Below are positions 57,258 through 64,000 of a stretch of DNA of 64,000 nt, in pieces. Within the stretch, counting starts at the first letter, position 1. Each line of letters begins with the position of its first letter. The stretch is from Psychrobacter sp. AH5 (GTDB lineage: Bacteria > Pseudomonadota > Gammaproteobacteria > Pseudomonadales > Moraxellaceae). The stretch covers positions 2,108,001 to 2,172,000 of the forward strand of contig NZ_JAMBMT010000001.1 in NCBI RefSeq assembly GCF_040371085.1, in the 5' to 3' direction. The notes beneath the pieces were generated by a model. That model was not told where the DNA came from and made no database searches. It saw only the letters and a program-made list of their open reading frames with translations. A program made the position numbers and the translations under genes.

Positions 57258-58640
57258 TTGAGCGCACGTGCTGATACTGATAATAAAACGATTAATAATA
57301 TATCCAACTCATCATCAAATCTAACAGCTTCAGTGGGTATAGTTACCCCCCAAATGATGCATTTCTCTGAGCCTTTGACTTTAGAGTGCAATCGTACTTT
57401 GCCCTCTTTTGATCTTATTTATGAGACCTACGGCACCTTAAATGCTGATAAATCAAACGCCATCCTTATTTGTCATGCGTTATCAGGCAGTCATCATGCG
57501 GCTGGGTTTCATAGCGAAGAGGATAAAAAAGCCGGTTGGTGGGATACGATGATCGGCCCTAATAAAGCTATCGATACCAATCAATTCTATGTGGTCTGTG
57601 TCAATAATATTGGCAGCTGCTTTGGCTCCACCGGCCCTACTACTATCAACCCTGATAGCCCTAAAAATCAACAACAAGTCTATGGTCCCGACTTTCCGCT
57701 CGTCACTATCAAAGACTGGGTCAAAACCCAAGCAATGTTCTCTGATCGTTTGGGCATAGAGACTTGGCACGCTATTGTTGGCGGTTCGATGGGCGGCATG
57801 CAGGCGCTACAATGGTCAATTGACTACCCTGATCGGCTCAAGCGCTGCGTGGTCATCGCCTGTACGCCTAAGCTATCGGCGCAAAATATCGGCTTTAATG
57901 AAGTGGCGCGTCAGTCCATCTTATCGGATCCTGATTTTAAGGATGGGCGCTATCTGCAAGCCGGAACTTATCCAAGGCGTGGACTGATACTAGCGCGCAT
58001 GGTCGGGCACATTACCTACTTGACCGATGATGCGATGAAAGCTAAGTTTGGCCGTGACCTAAAGTCTGGCAAATTTATGTACGGCTATGATGTAGAGTTT
58101 CAGGTGGAGAGCTACCTGCGTTATCAAGGTGAGCGTTTCAGCGAAAACTTCGATGCCAATACCTACCTTTTGATGACTAAAGCGTTAGATTATTTCGATC
58201 CTACCCGCGGCTATGTCGAGCAAACTCAATCCTCAGCCTCAGCAGTAAATGATACTGTCGCAAATAAAACCGATGCCAATCTAAGCCGTAGAGACAATAA
58301 TATAGAAGAGGCTGAGGCAGAAGAAACGACTCACTCATTAGAATTAGAAGGTCTAAAAACCGCTTTTGCTCATGCTAAATGCCAGTATCTAATTGTCTCT
58401 TTTACTACTGATTGGCGTTTTGCTCCTGAGCGCTCACAAGAGATTGTCGACGCGCTTATGGCGACTGGTAAGCCGGTTAGCTATACCAATATTGACGCCC
58501 CTCACGGTCATGACTCTTTTTTGTTTGATATTCCGCGTTACATGGGCGCTATTAGAGGATTTTTGACCGCGCCTTTTATCAATAACTCTAATCAAAACCC
58601 GCTAACCGCTACCAAAGCACGTTTAGAAGGAGCACACTGA
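57258..58640 (+). CDS. metX: Homoserine O-acyltransferase (MetX)
   Basis: Acylates homoserine for methionine synthesis. Alpha/beta-hydrolase fold with the nucleophile Ser in [13 protein letters not shown] (about residue 177), Asp in [14 protein letters not shown] and His in APHGHDSFL. The first visible block, [20 protein letters not shown], shows the N-terminus is retained. The likely start is a TTG (57258) with GAGG upstream. At 460 residues it is about 80 longer than usual: a 25-residue N-terminal extension and a polar insertion of about 40 residues (about 322-360). Acetyl- versus succinyl-CoA use cannot be decided by eye; relatives in this order are often succinyltransferases. It overlaps metW by one base. 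Confidence 0.93.
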   Translation: MSARADTDNKTINNISNSSSNLTASVGIVTPQMMHFSEPLTLECNRTLPSFDLIYETYGTLNADKSNAILICHALSGSHHAAGFHSEEDKKAGWWDTMIGPNKAIDTNQFYVVCVNNIGSCFGSTGPTTINPDSPKNQQQVYGPDFPLVTIKDWVKTQAMFSDRLGIETWHAIVGGSMGGMQALQWSIDYPDRLKRCVVIACTPKLSAQNIGFNEVARQSILSDPDFKDGRYLQAGTYPRRGLILARMVGHITYLTDDAMKAKFGRDLKSGKFMYGYDVEFQVESYLRYQGERFSENFDANTYLLMTKALDYFDPTRGYVEQTQSSASAVNDTVANKTDANLSRRDNNIEEAEAEETTHSLELEGLKTAFAHAKCQYLIVSFTTDWRFAPERSQEIVDALMATGKPVSYTNIDAPHGHDSFLFDIPRYMGAIRGFLTAPFINNSNQNPLTATKARLEGAH

Positions 58641-59248
58641 TGAGAATGGACTATCAGTTAGCAGAGCGCTGGATTGCTCCGCACTCGCATATATTAGACT
58701 TAGGCTGTGGTAATGGTGAGCTGCTAGCGCATTTGCAGCAGCGACTAGGCGTTAGTGGCTATGGCATTGAGATCGACGAAGACAAAATCAATGAAGCTAT
58801 CGGCAAAGGCTTATCTATCGTTGAGCAAGATCTAAACGATGGCTTAGCGCGTTTTGCTGATGACAGCTTTGATACGGTGGTCATGGCGCGAGCGCTACAA
58901 GCGGTCAAAAACCCGGACGAGCTATTACTTGATATGCTGCGAGTTGGCCGTGAAGCGGTGATTACTTTCCCTAATTTTGCGCATTGGCAAAACCGTATTC
59001 ATTTAGGATTAAAAGGCATGATGCCGGTGTCAGAAGCGTTGCCATACGAGTGGTATAACACTCCTAACATTCATTTATGCACCTTTAAGGACTTTGAGCA
59101 GCTGTGCGCTCAGCATGACATTCGTATACTCAATCGCTTCGCAGTCAGTGATTCAGAAACAGGTTATGCTCCTTTGATGAGCTCGCTAGTAAGGCGAGTA
59201 CCAAACTTATTAGCTGATGTTGCTATTTATCGGGTAACTAAAGCTTAG
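58640..59248 (+). CDS. metW: MetW methyltransferase-like protein
   Basis: A 202-residue MetW protein. The AdoMet-binding motif is ILDLGCGNGELLAHLQQRLG with GIEIDEDKINEAIGKG, followed by MetW-specific VVMARALQAVKNPDELLLDM, TFPNFAHWQNRIHLGLKGMM and YNTPNIHLCTFKDFEQLC. MetW is almost always encoded with MetX and is thought to be needed for, or to form a complex with, MetX-type homoserine acylation; its catalytic role is not fully clear. Its ATG overlaps the metX stop (TGATG), and AGAAGGAG within metX provides the ribosome site, so the two are translationally coupled. Confidence 0.95.
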   Translation: MRMDYQLAERWIAPHSHILDLGCGNGELLAHLQQRLGVSGYGIEIDEDKINEAIGKGLSIVEQDLNDGLARFADDSFDTVVMARALQAVKNPDELLLDMLRVGREAVITFPNFAHWQNRIHLGLKGMMPVSEALPYEWYNTPNIHLCTFKDFEQLCAQHDIRILNRFAVSDSETGYAPLMSSLVRRVPNLLADVAIYRVTKA

Positions 59249-59601
59249 ATTAGTATTAAAAAATGTTACAAAACCCTTTATAGTGTTGTTGAATTAAATC
59301 ACAGAAATGTAACTTCATGATTTTATTGACAAGTATTGGCTCGCAACTGTAGTTTAAGTGGGTAATTAGTATTTGAGTTTCGTAACTTTGAGTGTTAAGC
59401 TAGCAAAATGTCGTCAATGACAGCCTATTACGAGCTTTTATTTATTGTCGTACTTTGGAAGGTTAAGGAAAACACTTTCAAAGTAATAGCGTAGTAAATA
59501 GATAAGCGCTCACTAAAGTTTTGCTTTAATCATCAGTACCTATTAAAAGTTAGGACATGACTTGATTTATTGCTAACCAGTTGCCTACTTATGGAGTCCT
59601 T
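59249..59601. other. 353-bp intergenic region before the Sel1 gene
   Basis: No gene is seen. A TTGACA at 59326-59331 with TAGTTT 18 bases later (59350-59355) could be a promoter giving a long leader of about 245 bases. Otherwise nothing clear. Confidence 0.4.
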
Positions 59602-60183
59602 ATGAAATTATTTAAAGCTGCCCTATTTACTGCTATGTTCTCTTGCGCTGGCCTGGCCAACGCTGAGCTTATTTCAAACGTCCCACTTGACACCTCGCGC
59701 TTTGAGCTTATGTCCGTTAGCGACTTATCAGCTCGTGCCGCGCAAGGTAACGATCACGCCCAATTTTATCTCGCTAAGCGCTTGCAAAAAGGCGAAGGCA
59801 TGGCAAAAAACACTCAGCAAGCGATTCAGTGGTACACGCGCGCCGCTGAGCAAGGCGTTGCTCCTGCCCAGCTTAATCTAGCCATTATGTATCTGCGCGG
59901 TGAAGGCGTACAGCCTAACATCACTCAAGCTCGTAAGTGGCTAGAAAAAGCCGCCATGCGCGGTGATAATCGTGCCAGCTATACGCTAGCACTCCTTGAT
60001 GAAAAACAAAAAAACCTAGTTGATGCTTATAAGTGGTACGATCTAGCCGCCCGTGACGGCATGTTAGATGAAAAGGTGCGTAATAAGGCACGCGGCAAAA
60101 TTGGCCAGTTGGCTTTGAACTTATCTTCCTCTGATATCGCTAGCGCCCGCAGCCAAGCCGATACTTGGTTTCAGAGTAAGTAA
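59602..60183 (+). CDS. Exported Sel1-repeat protein
   Basis: A 193-residue protein. I start at the ATG 59602, where GGAG precedes it and the product opens with the signal peptide MKLFKAALFTAMFSCAGLAN, cleaved near ANA. Three Sel1-type TPR repeats follow: AQFYLAKRLQKGEGMAKNTQ with WYTRAAEQG, AQLNLAIMYLRGEGVQPN with WLEKAAMRG, and a last shorter one with AYKWYDLAARDG. Sel1 repeats mediate protein contacts; periplasmic members are known, but no specific partner can be named. It is monocistronic with its own terminator. Confidence 0.88.
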   Translation: MKLFKAALFTAMFSCAGLANAELISNVPLDTSRFELMSVSDLSARAAQGNDHAQFYLAKRLQKGEGMAKNTQQAIQWYTRAAEQGVAPAQLNLAIMYLRGEGVQPNITQARKWLEKAAMRGDNRASYTLALLDEKQKNLVDAYKWYDLAARDGMLDEKVRNKARGKIGQLALNLSSSDIASARSQADTWFQSK

Positions 60184-60224
60184 TCGATAACCGATAGCCG
60201 CTGCTAATCCTTTTTTATTTTCAT

Positions 60225-60251
60225 AAAATCCAGCCTTAGTGCTGGATTTTT
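60225..60251 (+). terminator. Intrinsic terminator of the Sel1 gene
   Basis: AAAATCCAGC (60225-60234) pairs with GCTGGATTTT (60241-60250) around CTTAGT, followed by T. Almost the same hairpin occurs after the next gene. Confidence 0.92.
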
Positions 60252-60322
60252 ATGGTTATATTTTTAGGATTATATTGTTATCATGCTTATTATTTCTAGC
60301 TCATTACTGAGGACAGTAAATC

Positions 60323-60856
60323 ATGGCCAAAAATGCTCTACAAGCACAGCTACTAAAAGCCGGATTGGTAGATAGTAAAAAAGCGGATAAGATCACTAAA
60401 CAAGCCAAACATGCCAAACGCACTGGCGACACAGCAGCACTAGAAGCCAAAAAAGCACTAGCTGCCGCCCAAGCTGAGAAGGCAGAGAAGGATCTAAAGC
60501 TCAATCAACAAAAGCAGCAGCTCTTAGAAGAGAAGATGCTGCACGCTAATATTATCCAGATGATCAAGCAGCATCAAATCACTGACACCGATGGCGAGGT
60601 GAGTTATCAGTTTGTCGATAACTCAAAGATTAAAAAGCTGCATACCACCCAAAAGCTCTATGAGCAAATCGTCGCCGGTCACGTGGTCATTGCTAGACTA
60701 GAAGACGGTTATGCGCTACTGCCAAGACCGTTAGCCGATCGTATCAATGCCAAGCTAGAAGGCTTTATCGTAGTGTCTAATGATAAGGCAGAGAATGAAA
60801 TAGCCGAAGATGATCCGTACGCCGCTTATGTCATTCCTGATGATTTGATGTGGTAA
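60323..60856 (+). CDS. DUF2058 protein
   Basis: A 177-residue cytoplasmic protein of the DUF2058 (YaiL) family. The N-terminal half is a Lys/Ala/Gln-rich helix, likely coiled coil (MAKNALQAQLLKAGLVDSKK onward to about residue 70). The C-terminal half has the family block YQFVDNSKIKKLHTTQKLYE, GHVVIARLEDGYALLPRPLA and DDPYAAYVIPDDLMW. YaiL has been reported as a nucleoprotein-associated protein; the role is not well defined. AGGACAG precedes the ATG. It is flanked on both sides by nearly identical terminators. Confidence 0.9.
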   Translation: MAKNALQAQLLKAGLVDSKKADKITKQAKHAKRTGDTAALEAKKALAAAQAEKAEKDLKLNQQKQQLLEEKMLHANIIQMIKQHQITDTDGEVSYQFVDNSKIKKLHTTQKLYEQIVAGHVVIARLEDGYALLPRPLADRINAKLEGFIVVSNDKAENEIAEDDPYAAYVIPDDLMW

Positions 60857-60866
60857 ATACTTACCA

Positions 60867-60896
60867 AAGAAAATCCAGCTTAGTTGCTGGATTTTT
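60867..60896 (+). terminator. Intrinsic terminator of the DUF2058 gene
   Basis: AAAATCCAGC pairs with GCTGGATTTT (60885-60894) around TTAGTT, followed by T. Confidence 0.92.
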
Positions 60897-61065
60897 TATA
60901 CTTTCTACTTTTATTTGAACGTAAGATATCAAAAAAGCCCTCAAAACCAGCGCAAATTTGCTACACTACGCCAGCGCTAGCAAGCCAAAACATTATGCTA
61001 GTGTTACTATTTTTTTTAATCAAATCAATGCACTAGGTTTACGTCCTAGCCCGCAGGAGACACAA

Positions 61066-62118
61066 ATGAGCACTACTATAAACCCTAGCACTGACCACGC
61101 AAAAAAAGCGCCTCAATACGATAGCGAAACCAACAATATTGTCGTTGCGGCTCTTTATAAGTTTACCCGTTTTAGTGATTTTGCAGGCTATCGTCAGTCT
61201 ATCTTAGATAAGATGCTCGATAATGAGGTTAAAGGCACATTACTCATTGCCTCTGAGGGCATTAACGGCACGATATCCGGTCTACGCTCGGGCATCGATA
61301 ATGTCTTAGATTATCTGCGTAGTATCGAAGCCATTGGCAGCTTTAGCTTTAAAGAGTCTTATACCAGCGAGCAGCCTTTTTATCGCACCAAAGTTAAGCT
61401 AAAAAAAGAAATCGTCACTATGGGTGTCGAAGACATCGACCCGCTACAATCAGTCGGGCGTTATGTCAAACCCGAGGATTGGAACGCGCTCATCTCTGAC
61501 CCAGAAGTCATCTTAATCGATACGCGTAACGACTATGAAGTGCAAATCGGTACTTTTCAAAATGCCATTAATCCAAACACCGAGACTTTTCGCGAGTTTC
61601 CAGACTATGTTGCCAAAGAGCTAGACCCTAACAAACACAAAAAAGTAGCGATGTTCTGTACCGGCGGTATCCGCTGCGAGAAATCAACCGCTTATATGCG
61701 CGAGCAAGGTTTTGAAGAGGTGTATCATTTAGAAGGCGGCATTCTTAAATACCTAGAAGAAATCCCTAGCGACGAATCCATGTGGCAAGGCGATTGCTTC
61801 GTTTTTGATAATCGGGTCTCAGTCAATCATAACCTAGAAAAAGGCGATTATGAGCAGTGCTTTGCTTGTCGCATGCCGATCACCGCTGAAGATATGCAAA
61901 GCGCCGCTTATAGCAAAGGCGAGTCTTGCCCGTATTGTATCGGCAAGGCGACGGATGAGCAAAAAGCTAGGTTTCGTGAGCGTGAGTATCAGATGCAATT
62001 AGCGCAAAAACGTGGCGAGGCGCATATCGGTAGCGAAGTCAAAGAGGTAATGCAAAAGCGTAAAGAGGCCAAAGAACAAGCGCGCCGTCAGGCTGAAGAG
62101 GCTAATAAAGCCAAATAG
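61066..62118 (+). CDS. trhO: tRNA uridine(34) hydroxylase (rhodanese family)
   Basis: Oxygen-dependent enzyme that hydroxylates U34 of certain tRNAs, the first step of 5-(carboxymethoxy/methoxy)uridine formation. I start at the ATG 61066 with CAGGAG upstream, giving 350 residues; the open frame before it is not conserved in character. The N-terminal domain has [20 protein letters not shown]. The rhodanese domain has [17 protein letters not shown] and the active Cys in [18 protein letters not shown]-terminal Cys set (CFACRMP, CPYC) may bind zinc, and a charged helix ends the protein. trhP is not in the window. Confidence 0.92.
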   Translation: MSTTINPSTDHAKKAPQYDSETNNIVVAALYKFTRFSDFAGYRQSILDKMLDNEVKGTLLIASEGINGTISGLRSGIDNVLDYLRSIEAIGSFSFKESYTSEQPFYRTKVKLKKEIVTMGVEDIDPLQSVGRYVKPEDWNALISDPEVILIDTRNDYEVQIGTFQNAINPNTETFREFPDYVAKELDPNKHKKVAMFCTGGIRCEKSTAYMREQGFEEVYHLEGGILKYLEEIPSDESMWQGDCFVFDNRVSVNHNLEKGDYEQCFACRMPITAEDMQSAAYSKGESCPYCIGKATDEQKARFREREYQMQLAQKRGEAHIGSEVKEVMQKRKEAKEQARRQAEEANKAK

Positions 62119-62152
62119 ATTTAGAGTTATCAGCTTTGAAAAGAGCTAAGTC

Positions 62153-62259
62153 GTAGGGTGTGGTTAGCGTAGCGTAACCCGCTTATTGAGATAAATATCT
62201 AACACCGATATGATTTTTTCGCGTATTATTATCCTAATGGTGCGCGGGGCGCACCCTAC
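62153..62259. repeat. REP-like dispersed repeat
   Basis: The element begins GTAGGGTG (62153-62160) and ends with the inverse CACCCTAC (62252-62259). The right part contains a tight hairpin, GGTGCGC-GGG-GCGCACC (62239-62255), and the left part GGTTAGCGTAGCGTAACC. The GTAGGGTG...GCGCACC pattern matches REP sequences I associate with Y1 (RAYT) transposases in many bacteria. No tyrosine transposase gene is here and no clear target duplication is seen. Confidence 0.65.
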
Positions 62260-62280
62260 TATTATAAAATTATTCACCCA

Positions 62281-62319
62281 AAAAAAAGAGACGCTATAAA
62301 TAATAGCGTCTCTTTTTTT
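62281..62319 (-). terminator. Intrinsic terminator of the HIUase-like gene
   Basis: AGAGACGCTAT and ATAGCGTCTCT form a perfect 11-bp stem with a 5-base loop, flanked by A and T tracts on both strands. It may also stop transcription from trhO. Confidence 0.95.
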
Positions 62320-62351
62320 ATGTGAAACTTATAATCTCATATAACTAAGAC

Positions 62352-62780
62352 TTAGCTACCGCGATAAGTGCTATAACCATACTGTGACAAAGTAATTGGC
62401 ACATGATAATGGTTATCGCCTTTGATATTGAAATTGACTTCAATATAAGGGAAAAATGACTCTTTACCCAAGTCTCTAAAGTAAGGCGTGGTTTCAAAGA
62501 TTAGCTTGTAAGTACCATCATTATTGACATTGCCTTCATTGGGTAAAAAATCATTGATACGACCATTGTTAGTGGTCTTTTTAGTATCTAGGAGCTGCCA
62601 GCTACCATTCGTTTGTTGCTTCATTAATTTTACGTTGACGTTAGGGGCAGGCTCGCCGCTACCGATATCGAGAATATGACTTGATAACTGATAATCGCCT
62701 TTATCAGCGGCAAAACTTGCGGTTGCCGTTAAAGCTAATACACTGCCTAATGCCGCCGCTTTTATTATATTATTTGTCAT
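62352..62780 (-). CDS. Periplasmic 5-hydroxyisourate hydrolase-like (transthyretin family) protein
   Basis: A 142-residue exported protein. The ATG 62778-62780 gives MTNNIIKAAALGSVLALTAT, a signal peptide cleaved near SFA. The transthyretin/HIUase fold follows: LSSHILDIGSGEPAPNVNVK with the first His, NNGRINDF with the Arg, ESFFPYIEVNFNI, then HYHVPITLSQYGYSTYRGS with the second His and the terminal YRGS signature. All HIUase active-site positions are kept, so hydrolysis of 5-hydroxyisourate in the periplasm is plausible. No other urate-pathway gene is nearby. The longer open frame upstream lacks a signal. Confidence 0.9.
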   Translation of the reverse strand: MTNNIIKAAALGSVLALTATASFAADKGDYQLSSHILDIGSGEPAPNVNVKLMKQQTNGSWQLLDTKKTTNNGRINDFLPNEGNVNNDGTYKLIFETTPYFRDLGKESFFPYIEVNFNIKGDNHYHVPITLSQYGYSTYRGS

Positions 62781-62952
62781 AAAGTGTCCTATTGCTTGGT
62801 TTATTATCATTATAAAATAAAAGCCCGTACTAATCATATTTGAAGCATTTCGGTATGGGCTCAGCTCTGTAGTATAAATTGTCAAACTCAGCGCACTGTA
62901 AAGAAAATGTTAATTTAGCTCACAATAAGCAAGATAAAATAAACAACTCTCC

Positions 62953-62983
62953 AAAAAAAAGAGACCCATGATTGAGTCTCTTT
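62953..62983 (-). terminator. Intrinsic terminator of serA
   Basis: On the minus strand, AAAGAGAC pairs with GTCTCTTT around a 10-base loop and continues in a run of T, just after the serA stop. Confidence 0.88.
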
Positions 62984-63007
62984 CTTTCTACCTATATCAG
63001 CTCACGA

Positions 63008-64000
63008 TTAAAACAAAATACGCACGCGAATTGTTTCTTCGACATCTTTTAGCTTATCAAGGGCAGCATCAGAATCATTGTAATCCACATCCATCATTAG
63101 ATAACCGACGTCATCTTGGGTCATCAGGCTCTGCGCCAAGATATTGATATGCGCTTCAGCGAACAGACGGTTGATTTGTGAGAGTACGCCTGGGACGTTT
63201 TTGTGGATATGCAGTAGACGATGAGTGCCTTCTTTGAACGGAATAGACACCTCTGGGAAGTTCACCGCCGTCACTGTATCGCCTTTATCAGAATAGCTGA
63301 CGAATTTTTCAGCGACTTCAAGGCCGATATTTGCTTGCGCTTCTTGAGTAGAACCACCGATATGTGGCGTCAAGATGACATTATCAAACTTACGTAATGG
63401 CGACTCAAACTCTTGATCAGCAGATTTTGGCTCTTTTGGGAACACATCAATTGCCGCGCCTAATATCTTGCCTGACTCGATGACAGCGGCTAAATCATCA
63501 ATCTCAACACAAGTACCACGAGCGGCGTTGATAAAGTAGCTGCCCTCTTTCATCTGCGCGAACTGCTTAGCGCCCATCATATAGCGGGTACTTGGGACGT
63601 CTGGTACATGCAAAGTGACGATATCAGCGCTTGATAATAGCTCCTCTAAGCTGCCTACTTGTACCGCATTACCGAGCGGTAATTTGGTCACTACGTCATG
63701 ATAAATGACTTTCATGCCAAAGCTCTCAGCAAGTACCGATAGCTGTGAACCGATAGAGCCATAGCCGACGATACCGATAGTTTTGCCGCGAACTTCATGC
63801 GAGTTGGCAGCAGATTTGCCCCAGCCGCCGCGATGCACAGTAGCGTTCTTTTCAGGAATACCGCGATACAGCATAATGGCTTCAGCTAGTACTAGCTCAG
63901 CCACAGAGCGAGTGTTTGAATATGGCGCATTAAAGACCGGAATACCCAGCTCACGGGCAGCTTCTAGATCCACTTGGTTAGTACCGATACAAAAACAGCC
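63008..64000 (-). CDS. serA: D-3-phosphoglycerate dehydrogenase, 5' end outside window
   Basis: First enzyme of serine synthesis, oxidising 3-phosphoglycerate with NAD. The visible 330 residues begin inside the substrate domain (GCFCIGTNQVDLEAARELG) and show the NAD-binding motif TIGIVGYGSIGSQLSVLAE, the catalytic Arg in NAARGTCVEIDDL, a Glu in DVFPKEP and His in LTPHIGGSTQEAQ. A C-terminal ACT domain (HIHKNVPGVLSQINRLFAEA to end) binds serine for feedback. This is the E. coli-type SerA layout. The frame is open to the window edge, so roughly 80 N-terminal residues are missing from view. Confidence 0.96.
   Translation of the reverse strand, partial: GCFCIGTNQVDLEAARELGIPVFNAPYSNTRSVAELVLAEAIMLYRGIPEKNATVHRGGWGKSAANSHEVRGKTIGIVGYGSIGSQLSVLAESFGMKVIYHDVVTKLPLGNAVQVGSLEELLSSADIVTLHVPDVPSTRYMMGAKQFAQMKEGSYFINAARGTCVEIDDLAAVIESGKILGAAIDVFPKEPKSADQEFESPLRKFDNVILTPHIGGSTQEAQANIGLEVAEKFVSYSDKGDTVTAVNFPEVSIPFKEGTHRLLHIHKNVPGVLSQINRLFAEAHINILAQSLMTQDDVGYLMMDVDYNDSDAALDKLKDVEETIRVRILF

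Overview
The window is a chromosomal segment of a moderately AT-rich gammaproteobacterium, most likely Psychrobacter or a close relative in the Moraxellaceae. This rests on gene content and order as I recognise them: map-glnD-dapC, a tRNA-Thr/Tyr/Gly/Thr cluster ahead of tuf, metX-metW, trxB-aat, and a small membrane protein resembling a Moraxellaceae family. Genes are dense, with few signs of recent transfer. No prophage, CRISPR array, intact insertion sequence or integron is visible.

Layout. 1-3849 (minus): a LemA lipoprotein, three TPM-domain proteins and a cut-off adenine deaminase. 4579-8055: a sodium/amino-acid symporter and two fasciclin-domain lipoproteins. 8484-12278: metH. 12279-15870 is the most accessory part: a long imperfect palindrome, a VapBC toxin-antitoxin pair, a decayed hydrolase remnant, a calcium-loop repeat lipoprotein whose only sensible start codon is ATA, and a DUF2256 zinc-ribbon gene. 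15894-17533: a TolB-like and a META-domain lipoprotein. 18031-28746: map, glnD, dapC, a CBS/nucleotidyltransferase protein with its exonuclease partner, and dacB. 28778-28909 is a MITE-like element with an exact 8-bp target duplication. 28933-38982: small membrane proteins, rlmH, a DODA-type dioxygenase, an amidase, ftsK, trxB-aat and a MerR regulator. 39004-42864: rimI, a prolyl-4-hydroxylase-like oxygenase, tuf and four tRNA genes. 43035-49759: trpE, an FHA protein, a DUF3298 protein, prfC and a lipoprotein. 50037-64000: an Ohr/OsmC peroxidase, polA, a broken membrane-protein gene, an SDR, hemH, metX-metW, a Sel1 protein, a DUF2058 protein, trhO, a REP-like repeat, a periplasmic HIUase-like protein and a cut-off serA.

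How the genes work together. Methionine synthesis is represented twice: metX-metW at the acylation step and metH at the final methylation. Translation is heavily represented by tuf, prfC, rimI, map, aat, rlmH, trhO and four tRNAs. Nitrogen sensing (glnD), DNA replication and segregation (polA, ftsK) and cell wall synthesis (dapC, dacB) make up the rest of the core. No single new multi-gene system stands out. The best leads are the 2-oxoglutarate oxygenase beside tuf (whose product keeps the proline hydroxylated in Pseudomonas EF-Tu), the tandem TPM paralogues, two genes with degenerate start codons, and the mobile repeat elements.
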